From Paraspadella gotoi (Eukaryota; Chaetognatha), in the NCBI GenBank assembly GCA_051294375.1, contig CM119269.1, positions 21,065,665 through 21,129,664 of the forward strand: a stretch of DNA of 64,000 bases, written 5' to 3'. A program made the translations under genes and the position numbers. Shown here one piece after another: positions 11,548 to 22,913 of the stretch. How positions within the stretch are numbered: position 1 is the stretch's first letter; the number at the start of each line of letters is the position of its first letter. The notes under the pieces were generated by a model, which made no database searches, was not told where the DNA came from, and saw only the letters and a list, made by a program, of their open reading frames with translations.

Positions 11548-11692
11548 GGCTGCTATGTCATTATCTTGTACGAGTGATGGAGGCCTTAAACCACCAAAGC
11601 CTGTCCAAAGTTAGGGGTAAGATAGCTTACTTATTAAATAAATGGATAATTTTTATATTGGTTGTACCAATTTCATATATTGTTTAGTTATT
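11548..11692 (+). repeat. Interspersed repeat R1, copy 1
   Basis: Unit of about 145 bases running from GCTATGTCATTATCTTGTAC through GGCCTTAAACCACCAAAGCC and AAGATAGCTTACTTATTAAA to TATTGGTTGTACCAATTTC. The same unit recurs at 43612-43860 (-), 54700-54850 (-), 60318-60460 (+) and 62660-62860 (-), with partial copies elsewhere. It has no coding capacity. Whether it is a SINE or a MITE is unclear. Confidence 0.75.
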
Positions 11693-12543
11693 ATACGTTA
11701 TAGGTTTAAAGATATAAGCTGATACTGTTAGTGAAAATTCTTTTCAGCTCTCTCTCTCAATTATTCCTCTTATCCTTGGACTTCTTTCTCTCATTTGCTT
11801 GACCTAATTCTTACTACAACTATTTTTTTTCTTTAGTTTCTGCTTTGTTTCCTTGTAAGAACCTTTGAAACTCTCGTCAATCTTCATCCTCATCCCCTAC
11901 CCTTAGTTTCTTCTCTTTCTCCATTATACTAGCTTTTTTCTATTTCCCATCAGGTACTACTTTCATCCCTTCGCATGTTGCTTTTACCTCTCTTTTTCCC
12001 TTTCTTTCATTCTATTTTCCCTTCTCCTACGTTTCACCATCTCTACACCTTCCCTCTTCTTACCCCGGGACTCCTCATTGACGCCTTTGTCTTCGTCGCG
12101 GAGATTGCAATCAGTTCAACCGTCGTCGTCGTCGTCACCGCTTAACCGCGAAGATTGAAAAAAGTGAAAACGAGTGCGACTTCTAAAAAGGAGCGGGGGC
12201 GTCACTTGGGTGAGTCCATTGAGTGTATGTGTTTGTGTGTTTTTAGCTTTTGTTTTTTGTTTTTTTTTTATTTCTTTTACGAAGTTGTGCTCATTAAATG
12301 GGAAAAGATATATCTCGCTCTGCCAATGATAACGAAATTTGTTTAAGTAGGAAAAAGGGAGAGTATAAGAGCCTGATCAAAAAGATGGTCGAGTTTCCAA
12401 CTTCGAAAGAAAGGCTCCATACATAAGTCACTTAAGTGTTCTTTCCTCCTATGTTTTCCTATTCCTTTTTTGGCCTTATTTTCCCAGAAAGCCCCATTTT
12501 ATCTTACATTTGGATTTAGGTAAATTTTTTGAATTAAAGAAAA

Positions 12544-13280
12544 GGTTAAAAGTTAGGGTTAGGGATTAAGTTAGGGATTCGGTTTAGTGATTAAAGTTTA
12601 AGGGACTTTGGTTTGTGATTAAGGTTAGGGATTTCGGTTAGGGACTAGCATGTAGAGGTAATGATTACAATTAGAAATAAAAACAAAAATTAGGGTTTAA
12701 GATTAAATTAAAGATTAAGGTTAAGTACTATGGTTACTTGGTTAGGGATTTGGTTTAAAATATGTTAATAAGTTTAAAAACCTATTTATATTAAATATTA
12801 AAATTGTTTTTTTTTTTTTTTAATTTTTTTATCTATATATTAAAATTAAATTTAAAAAATGAAGCACTCTTAGAAAAAAAAGAAAGGTTTTTTTACTCTT
12901 TCCCTTTCTCCCTTATTTTTTTTCGATATTGATCTCTACTTATACAAATACACATTTTCTTTCTTATTTTTCCTTCTTTTCCACTTTGTTTAATCTTTGA
13001 CCTTAACCTAACAATCTTAAAACCTAATCTTTATTGGATCTTTTTATTTCTTTCTATGCCAGTACCTCTTAACTTTCTTCTCTCAAATATTTTTTTCGCT
13101 TTTATTTTCTTTTTATATCTTTAATTTATTTTTATTTACTCAGTCTTCATTTTTGATAAAAAGAAAAAAAGATAGGGGTTAATTTAATTTTGTCGACCGG
13201 AGTTAAGGTTAAGGGTGATTTAAAGGTATTTAGGGTTAGGGGTGGTTAGGGTTAGGAGGGTTTAAGGTTAGGCTAATTAA
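12544..13280. repeat. Degenerate TTAGGG-like interstitial repeats
   Basis: Two clusters (about 12544-12760 and 13200-13275) of imperfect TTAGGG, TTAGGGATT and GGTTAGGG units separated by AT-rich DNA. The units are too irregular for a functional telomere. They resemble decayed interstitial telomere-like DNA. Confidence 0.6.
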
Positions 13281-13639
13281 ATATTTTTTTAAACTTATTT
13301 TTAAAAAATAAATTTTTTAAAATATTTTTTCAAAAGCGGTCGGCGAAAGTAAAATTTAGCCTAGGAGGTATTGAAGTGTCCTGTCTAAGGTCTAAGGTCA
13401 TTGGCAAAGCTAAGGGCAAAGTTAACGACTGACGGTGGTGTCCGACTAGCAAGAGATAAAAGAGGAAGGCCAGAGTTAAATCGCCTCAATATAAACTTTT
13501 GAAAAAATACTGAGACATCAGTTTATTGATATTCCAACTCTGTCGCTTTTGTTTGAAAAACGAAAAAGAACCAAGCGGGAAATGTATTAAAAAAAACAAA
13601 AACCATCCAATCCAATCAGAACTAATTGGGGAAAAAAAA

Positions 13640-13649
13640 NNNNNNNNNN
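13640..13649. other. Assembly gap (10 N)
   Basis: Run of N after a poly-A run. Confidence 1.
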
Positions 13650-14552
13650 ATTTGGTTTTTAAGAAACGCAGCTGAAACCATAGGCGACAATTTTTTTATT
13701 TATGCCATTGCCTCGAGAGAAACCTTTTTTTGGCGAGTATGGACAAGATTTATTTGACTTTCCTCAAGTCTCAAGAGGTATGTTTTAAGGACCAACACAA
13801 TTAAGTTAACTGTTAAGTTAAAAAATTTCAGATTAATTACATTTTTCTGTTGGGAATACCAAAATATTTGTTTCGGTCTTCATGATTTTTTTGAGACTAC
13901 GTATTTATTCCCTCAGCTTCGTTCAACTTTCTCTTATCCACGTTGCGAAAAAAAATGGATCCAGGTGGGATCCACGGATTTGGCTCATTCACCCGGGGTT
14001 GAAACCGGATCGTTGGGTCTTCAGTTTTCTATTTCAACATCTGAGGGTATCTTGACTTGGCTTTACCATACTTCTTTACATTAGAATATGTACGTCCAAT
14101 TTAACGGAATGATCTAGATTCATGTCCGAAAATAAAGGAATTAGTGATCCCACACTATCTCTCTATTTCGTCAGCATTATTACATCAGACATCCTTATGA
14201 ACCTTTTCCTGGCTGGGGCGACAGCAGTGACATCAGGCGCCGCGTGAGAATCGAGCTCTGCAGTGCCGCGTCGAAGGAGCCACAAAACCGGCAAAGGAGA
14301 TTTATGCTAAAAATCGTCCGAAAAGAGTATGGGATATATAGTTTATAGTGTGTCTAAGCTAGTTGTTGGCGTCGCTTGAGACTGAAATATTTAACGTTTC
14401 AAGTTCTCCGGTTTAACAAATTGTAAAAAGCCGGCCAGAGTTTAAAAAGGACGCAAACTTTTAAAAATAAACTTTACTTTTATTGACATACAATCGCTTA
14501 ACTTTCCACTCACGCGAATGCCTTAATATGTTGTTTCTCGTTTTTATTTTAG

Positions 14553-14573
14553 AAAAAAAAAACAACTTTACAG
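14553..14573 (+). other. Candidate 21-nt microexon upstream of asparagine synthetase
   Basis: TTTTTATTTTAG precedes 21 bases (poly-A then CAACTTTACAG), followed directly by a perfect donor GTAAGT. It lies 100 bases upstream of the ASNS start codon, so it would be a 5' untranslated exon or a chance pairing. Another isolated donor (CTTGG|GTGAGT at 12209) could end an earlier leader exon. No other evidence supports either. Confidence 0.25.
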
Positions 14574-14672
14574 GTAAGTGTTTTTTGCATTAATCAGAGT
14601 TAAAAATAATGTCGTACAGTCGTACTTCGCGATAATACTTTTCTTCCACGTAAATGAATAAGTTATATCACG

Positions 14673-17600
14673 ATGTGTGGGATTTGGTGCGTAATTTGGG
14701 TAAGTTTATATGGCGTATTTTGTAAAATAGTATAAAGAAGTATTCGGTGACATTCTTAACTGTCGGTCGTATTTGTCGCCAACGACCCTGACCTTTGCAT
14801 GGGGAAATTCTCAGTATGCGCAGAAAATCGCCCATCGAGCCCGGATTTTGTTTCAGGTTATTGAAATATCATCGTAAGCATTATTCTCTTTAATTTAATG
14901 AAATAGCCGACGTTGGGTCAGCGAGTTTCGAAAACGTTAATCACTAATCCAAACTGCTGCTTCGGGTTTCATCGATTGGCCATCGTCGCGACGATATTAA
15001 CGGGATGCAGCCAATGAGATGTCTCGTGATCTCTTTTCCTTATGCACTAAACGCGAATTTTCAAATTCTAGTAAATTAAATTGTTTTTAAGGTTTGCCGC
15101 ATATATGGATGATTTACAACGGAGAAATTTACAACTATAAGAGGGTTCGAGATCAGTTCAACTTCGTCTATGAAACTTGTAACTATTAATTATATAAATG
15201 ATAATTCTGTCGCCGTGACGTTTGTGCCATGAAATAGGGAGCAGTAAGATGAAATAAGACTCTTGTATCTTGGTCCAGCCTGCGATGGTGAGGCGCTCAT
15301 CCACCTTTACACCATGGAGGCATCGACTTCATGCGTCGCATTTGGACGGCGTCTTCGGTTTTTTGCCTCTCGACACCGAGCCAAGAAGGTTTTTCATCGG
15401 CAGAGACACTTACGGCGTGCGTCCGGGATTCAAGGTATTTCGACGAAAGGCAAAGGTGATTACTTTTGGAGCGTCATAGATAAAAGATAAAAGCGATTCA
15501 ATATTATATATATAATATATATTGACAATAAAAGGCTTACTTTTTTGTAAATACAGGCCTTTTGGGCGTCTGTTCGGAAGTCAAGGGTCTGATGGGTTTT
15601 TTAAAACCGACCAACGGTCAAAAAAAAACTGCGAAAATCATTCCAATGTCCCCGGGACATATTGAAGAATACTACTTAAAAAAAGACGGAACGGTGAGTC
15701 GGTAGTATATACGTACTTTGCCATATATGGGAGTTATTTACGTATAGGACTCTATGTAATTTGAATGTGTTTATAATTTAAGTGAGGTTTGCAATACAGG
15801 TGGAATTCGTCCGAAGTGCGCGGTTCCATTCGCCGACCCAATTTCCGCGCTACGCTACCGCCGTTCGTCTCGAAGGAAACGGGTCGGGTGACGTCGGCGA
15901 AGAAAAAGCAGAGACCGAGGTTTTGGGCGGCGACGTCCCTGCGAAACTACGTCGCTTGTTGACAGAAGCCGTAAAGAAAAGAATGATCGGTCATCGGAGG
16001 ATCGGGTGCATGTTGAGCGGCGGGCTCGATTCAAGCCTGGTCACTTCTTTAGTTCACAGGTGGGAGTCGTGGTTAGGCATTAGTGTCCTTGGCTCAATCA
16101 TTAATTCGATTTAAACTAAATACGTACACCTTATCTCGCTTTTTCATTATAGATTGTAATTTCCCACTCTGATTTAGGGCGAGGCCCGTACAACTGAATA
16201 AGATTTCACCAATTATCAGCTTTATACCGTTGATTCCTAGATCCATGAAGGAGCTCGGCCTGGACTATCCACTCCAAACATTTTCGATCGGCATGGATGA
16301 CTCACCGGATTTGGTCGCCGCCAAGAAGGTCGCGGATTTTCTTGGCACGGAACATCACGAAGTCCGGTTCACACCGGCGGATGGGTTCGAGGCCTTGGAC
16401 GCTGTTATCAAGCATCTTGAGTGCTACGACATCACGACCATCAGGCGAGTTTGGTGATGTTGATCAATGTATAATTTTGTTGTAATATTCAGAAATTGTA
16501 CAAACTGCTTGAAGATATGTTTTGTCGAATACATTCTGAATTGAACGTTCTCAGAGCTTCAGTCGGCATGTTCATGATTTCCAAGTACATTCTTAAAGAG
16601 ACGGATTCGACGGTGATATTTTCTGGCGAGGGGGCCGACGAACTTATGCAGGGTGAGCCTAAATATATTTTTAGTCGGATCTGCTTTTCAGCAGATCCCG
16701 ACTCTATAATTCACTTTGTCGTCCGTCGGTCCGCCTCTCCAATCTTGTCGGGGATTCACTTATATCATGTCAGATATCGAATTATGATAAATATATGCAA
16801 AAAAAAACGATGTCCGTCCGTCCGTTTGTCCCACCTTAACAAAAAACACCAATTACTCGTGTTTGGATGGATGGATTGGAATGTATGTGGTTAGGGAAGT
16901 GTGTGATTGAGCTGGATATGAAGTTTCGATGGAATCGTCCGAGTGGAAATGAGTTAAATGGAAAAAACAAAAAAATATATTTCATTATTTAACACCAACT
17001 ACTCATGAGTGGATTGGCAATTGACTGAAATTTTGTATGTGGGTAGGAAAGTGTGTGCTTAAGCTGGAAATCAAGTTTCGATGGAATCGTTTGAGTGGAA
17101 ATGAGTTTAAATGGAAAAAAACAAAAATCCTGTTTCACTAATTGATTATGCTTCTTTTTATATTCACACGCCTCACGTTCCACCAGCCTTCAGCAAATCC
17201 ATTGGCTCAGAGGGGGAACCACACCACCCATGGCGTAGGTTGTTCCATCCCACAGTCCTAACGAACTTCCCTCTTGCTGTTGCAAAGCGAGACCGTCTTA
17301 GGGTAAACCGCGCCAGTGACTGGAGGCGTTCACTTTGAGGGTCGGAAGCCCCCAAAGCCAACTGAGTGAGATGCCCCATGTCCCAATGGCATCACTATGG
17401 GCAACCCGGCTGTTTGCCATAATGTAGTGAAAGCCCTACTATCGGAACACGCAAACCTTCTCAGGGTACGCTACGACCAAACGCCTATGCCCCTGGGTAC
17501 GCTACGACAAACGCTCTATGCCCCCACAACTCGCGTCTCTCTCTCTTTCTCTCCCATATGGGGTAACAGTTTGTCAGACACCTCTCAGGCTTGAGTGAAC

Positions 17601-20218
17601 CTGAGGGTGATGTCTTGGCCCGGTATCCTGTGGCGGTATATTCACATCCGTCCTCACGTCCGACCATCCTTCAGCCAAATCCATTGCTCCTCAGAGGGGC
17701 GAACACACCATCCCAGCGTAGTGTTTCATCCACAGTCCTTAACGACTTCCCTCTGCGGTTGGCAAAGCGAGACCGTCCTAGGGTAACCGCGCAGGACTGC
17801 GAGGCGTCACTGAGGGGTCGGAAGTCCCCCAAAGCCAAAATCAGTGCAGATGCCATCTCCAATGGGCATCACAGGCAACCGGCTGTTGCCATTAATGCTT
17901 CTTTTTCTTTTATTTAGAAAATGTAAATCTCAGGATGGTATAAATTAATCTTGATTAAATAGATTATATTAATCAATATTATTTTAATAAGTCAGCGTCA
18001 ATTAATCAATCAAAACAAACATTAATTAATTAACTTTAGAATTAATTATAATTAACTTGTATTAATTAATTAAAACTTGTAAATTATTAATTAATTTATT
18101 AATTATTTAATTACCCGATTAATGATCGTGGGCAGATCCGAAATTGTTTGCTCAAACTTGAGATTGTGTCGCTACGATAATATTATTAAAGTGATGTTAC
18201 GTTTTGCCTGCTGCACCTTAACTACTTAATTTACTTTAACCGAAGGCTACATATACTTCCACAAATCTCCTGACGCGGAGAGCGCTCACAAGGAGTCCGT
18301 TCGCCTTTTAGAAGATCTGTATCTCTTCGACAATCTCCGGGCGGACCGAACCACCGCAGCCCACAGTCTCGAGCTGCGCGTTCCATTTTTGGATCATCAA
18401 TTCTCTTCTTTCTTTCTCAACCTCGATCCGGAATCGGTTAGAAACTTAGAATACGTGGGAGTGGATGAATGTATGCTTACATTACAGAGTTTGATCTTGG
18501 AGTTCCGATGAGGTTGAATGATTCAACATGCTTACCTGTTTTTATTGTGATTGTTTGACTCCATATCTCCCTTGTCGGTCGTTTTGTCGACAAATTTATT
18601 AAAAAATGTAAATCAAAATGCTGCATCTGTGTGCCGAGAGGTATTTTCACACCACCTCACCTCCAGCATCATTTCGGGCCAATCCATTCGCTCAGAAGGG
18701 GAACTTACCATCCCAAGTCACTGGGCAACCCAGCTGTTGCCATACATCTTTAACATCTTATACTTTTTTAACGATCTTCTTGTTCACTCGTTTAACTCCT
18801 TATATTCTTTGTTGCAGGTCTCGGCCCAGGGAAAATCGGGAGAAATATCTCATCCGCTCGCGTTCGACGTGAAAGCATCCGACGGACGCGGTTATCTTCC
18901 GAGGAAATCCTCTGGCGCCCGAAGGAGGCCTTCAGCGACGGCATCGCCTCAAGAAGAAGAGTTGGTTCCAAATGCTGCAAGATTTCGTGGAAGAGCGCGT
19001 TACGGACGAAGGTATATTAGTCGGTGGATGAAAAGGAATCGGAAAAAACGGAAGATTTAAAGTTGAGTTTAAATGTATCAATTCCCCATGATAATATTTA
19101 TAACTCATTAAAATCACGGATTTTATTACCATCTTGGATGCCCAACTTTTTACTCCTTTAATATCAAAATTGCGGGGGGGGAATTGTTATCTGAAATTGG
19201 AGAAAATTTTGGTTATTATGATTCGAATTACTTTTGTTCGGTAAAATCCGAATAAAAACACAGGTGGAATTGGAGAAAGAAAAAGAAAAATCTTGCCTTC
19301 AAATATTTTCTAACAATTATCTAAAAACAATATTTTATTATAATACGATATTATTTTTTGATTGCGTCGCAGGTACTCCATAAATATATTGTCGGTCGGT
19401 CGGTCAGGATGTCTGTGTTAGTCGGTCTGTCTTACTTTTGTTAAAAACGTTCCTAATTCGGATAAAAATTCATAAAGTTTATATTTGGTAGAAAGGTAAG
19501 TTACCATAAGACTTACGTTGCATATATGTATATTGTATAATACTTGTGTAAGGGTACATAATAACATGTATTGGCGAAATATTGTATGAGACAGACGTAC
19601 AATATACATTATACAAGACCTTGCAAGATTAACTACAAAGAGAAACACCGGTTATATTAAGTAAGAGAGAGATTAGTATAGTCGCCGGCTTCCCTTACGA
19701 CCACTAAACACAGTGGCCAACTCGAGTTGACCCCATGGTGGCGAAACCTTCGTCGCCACACTTGTAAAGTCATGTGATCATCATTCCTGCATGCAATGAA
19801 TTTTATGAATATGGTATATCTAATATAAAAATTATCCATTCATTTAATACGTCGTTTTATTTTTGTCGATCTTTAAATTATAAGTTCCAATATATTGAAA
19901 CTAGAAAAAGTTTTGTTGACTTGTGTTTATTTTCCAATTTGGTTCATCTCAAATTTTATGTTAAATTTTCGATTTCATTGTTAAATGATTTCTTTTCTAA
20001 TTCTTTTTTAATTTATTTTTACCTTTTTAACAGAGCTTGAAAAAGCACCTCAGACTTACCCATTCAACACGCCGTTGACCAAAGAGGCGCTCTACTACCG
20101 GCGCCGCTTTGAAGAGATGTATCCGGAATGTCCTCACCTTACGCCATTCATGTGGATGCCCAAGTGGGTCGAAACCAACGATCCTTCGGCGAGGACCTTG
20201 CAACATTACCAGTCCTGA
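14673..20218 (+). CDS. ASNS: Asparagine synthetase (glutamine-hydrolysing)
   Basis: Makes asparagine from aspartate, ATP and glutamine in the cytosol. The N-terminal glutaminase starts MCGIW, whose Cys2 is the nucleophile, followed by [33 protein letters not shown] and [12 protein letters not shown]. The synthetase half carries the ATP-pyrophosphatase loop [74 protein letters not shown] and the C-terminal [10 protein letters not shown]. Exons: 14673-14699, about 14758-14856, 14907-15025, 15092-15178, 15279-15455, 15557-15693, 15800-16059, 16241-16444, 16555-16652, 18246-18436, 18817-19011 and 20034-20218. At least eight single-base frame breaks (near 14845, 14944, 14990, 15312, 15340, 18845-18900 and 18950) interrupt otherwise conserved text, more like base-call errors than pseudogene decay. 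The 16444 donor is GC. Confidence 0.93.
16665..18165 (+). mobile_element. Repeat element R2 (about 1.5 kb) inserted in an ASNS intron
   Basis: Begins with a stem-loop (GTCGGATCTGC TTTTCA GCAGATCCCGAC, 16676-16704) and ends near GCAGATCCGAAATTGTTTGC (18134-18153), so the outer ends are inverted (TCGGATCTGC / GCAGATCCGA). Inside are imperfect tandem units of about 160-185 bases (about 16830 and 16985) containing GGATTGGAAT, AGTTTCGATGGAATCGT and GAGTGGAAATGAGTT. A nested 460-bp tandem repeat (17160-17905) and an AT-rich TTAATTAATT tail follow. A second long copy lies at 50918-52300. No open frame for a transposase was found, so it is non-autonomous. Confidence 0.65.
17160..17905. repeat. Two tandem copies of a roughly 260-base unit inside R2
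   Basis: 17160-17425 and 17635-17905 are about 80% alike: TTCACA..CCTCACGTTCC, AATCCATTG, CATCCCACAGTCC, GCAAAGCGAGACCGTC, GGGTCGGAAG and GGCTGTTGCCAT recur in order. A shortened third copy lies at 18640-18755 in the next ASNS intron, and a fragment lies at about 20470. The unit is GC-richer than its surroundings but frame-broken. Confidence 0.7.
18437..18816. other. ASNS intron with a shortened copy of the 17160-17905 repeat unit
   Basis: Carries TTTTCACACCACCTCACCTC through CAACCCAGCTGTTGCCATA (18640-18755), an internally deleted copy of the repeat unit found in the previous ASNS intron. Confidence 0.6.
19012..20033. other. Last ASNS intron
   Basis: AT-rich intron. It contains a GTCGGTCGGTCGGTC run at 19391-19405 and a partial R1 copy (AAAAATTATCCATTCATTTAA, 19826-19847). 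Confidence 0.6.
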
Positions 20219-22903
20219 TCGAGGGGAAGGGATACAAAAGGATTCAATTTCAAATGCAGCTATTTTTAAGTTTTAATTTCAATATAAGCAATTTGTATTG
20301 AATTATAATTTTCGTTATTTATAATGTTAATTTTTTTTAGCCATCAGTTTTAACTGTTGTTATTAATTTTGATTCTTATCTATAAATACAGAATGATTTC
20401 TCTCGTTTGTAACGTTTCGTGACAGCATATCTAATCAACCGTAAAATTTAAAGAGTTTGATGATAGTGTGGTGGTATATTTACACCGCCTCACGTCCTAA
20501 ATCATAAAAATGGATTTTGATCTTCATAATGACGCAATTTCGGCTCACGGCACGGCTAACTCGTACTTTAAAACATAATTTTAAATAATGTCCTAGGATG
20601 GAAGTCACATGAAGTATAGCTCCAAAAAAAGTTTTTCGTTTACAATTGCATGAAAAACTTGCTGATGTAGTGGCACATAATAACATGTATTAACAAATAA
20701 AACGCAGAGATGGAGTCACAGGCAAGATAGTTATTTAAAAAAATGAATGGATAATTTTATATTTGTTGTACCTATTTCATATGAGAGCTAGTTATCGCAG
20801 TGTAAGGAGCCTGAGGCCTGGAACACTGCCGCGTCGTGTAAGATCTTTCTAATAAAGGTATTTTTACATGTGTAATTAATGAGGCAGTTTACTATAGGAT
20901 CTCACCACAGTGGAGCAGTGACCCGCGTTCGAAATTACCACAGCAGGGCAATCCCTTGCTTGAGGCTTAGTACGAAGACGTGTTTAGGGGATAAGAAACG
21001 ATGGGCGTTATTTTTCAACCTTTGGTCAAGAAGTGAAATGAAAGGCAGCTAAGGGTCGATGCTTCTTCGATTCGTTGGATTAGAGATTGAAGGGGAATTC
21101 CGGCGGAAAATTATCCTGTCACTTTTTAGGCCTTTTTCCTTTTTCTCGCTTTTATTTTACGGATCGCGACTTCGATTTGCGGGTCAAAAGTCGATCGTAA
21201 TAAAAGCGCGAATTTTGTTTTGTGTGTGGAATTGCTTTTGAAAACAAAAGGGAAACGAATAATTTTGTTTCATTGATTTTTTGTCATTTTGTTATCTGTG
21301 ATCCATTTCAGTGCGTTCTCATTATAATTACATAATTTTAAACAAGGATTAAAGGTTGACAGACCAGTTAAACCATCGCTCACCGCCAGCACCGACGAAA
21401 GGGAACAATTGGAATGAATGTCAGGCTGTTGACCGCTACGGCACGCTGCGTAGCCACGTAGCAAACAAAAAAGCTGGTTCACCCTTTTTATCTTCATCAT
21501 ACAAATTTTTAATCTCGTTTTTCGTCTTTTACGATCGAATTTTGATTTTCCCTTCGATATCCGCGTGATTCGTTTTCAATGCAAGTCGAACGTAACTTTT
21601 CAATTTCAATTGTCTACGGTGACGTTGACGGTGTCGTTGTCCTCCATACGTAGGTTTTGCGTTCCTTTTCATCGCTGCCATCTCTTTCTATTTTTATCCT
21701 TCCCTTCCTCTACCTCTTTTTCCCATATTATATTTCTTTCATTTGCCCTTTAATATAATCTATCCTATTCGTTTACATTTTACCTCCTTCTCCCTTTCCG
21801 GTTGTCCCCTTCTATTCGCTTAGGGTTTTTTCCTTTCCATTATATTCCTTACCTTAATTTTCCTTACATTTTCTCGTTTCTCGTTTGGCTTTTAATTAAA
21901 AATTCCTATTCCTACAACTCCATTCTTGTCTCGACTTTTCTTTCTCATTCGGTTTCTCTACATTTTTTTCTCTCTAAACTTTCCTCTCTTAACTCCTCTT
22001 TAAACTCCATCTCCTTGCCCTCCCCTCATCCAACTTTTCCAGTCCCAATCCCAAAGGAGTCTTCCCAAGTTAATTGGTCATAATGACCCAAAATGACCCC
22101 GAATGATGGGGATATTTTCGACGACGGAAACATTTCGCTGACAAGTTTCTGGAAAAGGTCCGTGACTTCAATTTAGTTGCATCATATGCCAAATCTTCAG
22201 TCGCTTTGTCCTCTTAAGGGTTCTTTGGAGTTTGAAGTTTGCTGTTTTTTTGATTCGCTGACATTAAGGCAATTTGTTTAGGGCAAAGTAGTAGTACTTG
22301 TGGCAGGGGGAAATAGGAGTAGTTTAACAACGTTCAAATAAACGAAAAGTTTATTTTTTCATTTTTTCTTGCTCGGATAAAATAAAAATTGAAAAGGACG
22401 AAAAAAAAAAATAAAAGACCAAAAAAGAGAAAAGAAGATCGAATGAAGAAATATCGATAAAGCCTAACACCACTCCAAGACGCCTTCACGACTCCACGCT
22501 AACCCTCCCCCCTCCCGTCCCCACTCCCGTCCCCCCGCATAGAAAAAAGGGCAACAAACTGGAAAAAATAAACAATAACCGACTCGTCGATATTGGAAAT
22601 AACAACAACCATTCTTTGCCCCCCGTCGCTTTTCGCTTTTGACCTTTGTTCTCCTCATTTCCATCGAGTTTCTTTCCGTTTTTCGCTTTTTTGCTTTCCG
22701 CGCTCTTCTTTCTACTTTCTAGTTCCCGCAACCCCGAATGCTTGCAAAGTTCAGGTGCGAGACTTGATTGTGATTTCGCTCGCATCTTTTTCGCTTTGGG
22801 ATTCGCGATTTTCTTAATGATTCCGAGTCACAACAATCGCGCTTAAATTCGGAGCAAAGGAAGAGTAAAGGATGATTAGGGAATCGAAGGCTTGAGGCTT
22901 GAG
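20219..22903. other. Intergenic, nothing recognised
   Basis: Contains a partial R1 repeat (about 20725-20790) and T/C-rich stretches (21640-22060, 22600-22730). No family-like exon was found on either strand. No canonical AATAAA lies within 150 bases after the ASNS stop. Confidence 0.45.
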
Positions 22904-22913
22904 NNNNNNNNNN
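22904..22913. other. Assembly gap (10 N)
   Basis: Run of N. Confidence 1.

Noticed and set aside
12544-13280. Chromosome end (telomere)
   Set aside because: Units are irregular, interspersed with AT-rich DNA, and flanked by genes on both sides.
14160-14340. Short frames near 14.2 kb (ELCSAASKE..., LFLAGATAVTSGAA)
   Set aside because: Two overlapping frames look slightly protein-like but neither matches a family nor has clear splice sites.
14673-20218. ASNS as a processed or decayed pseudogene
   Set aside because: It has introns with good splice sites and conserved catalytic residues. Only small indels disturb it, which sequencing error explains more simply.
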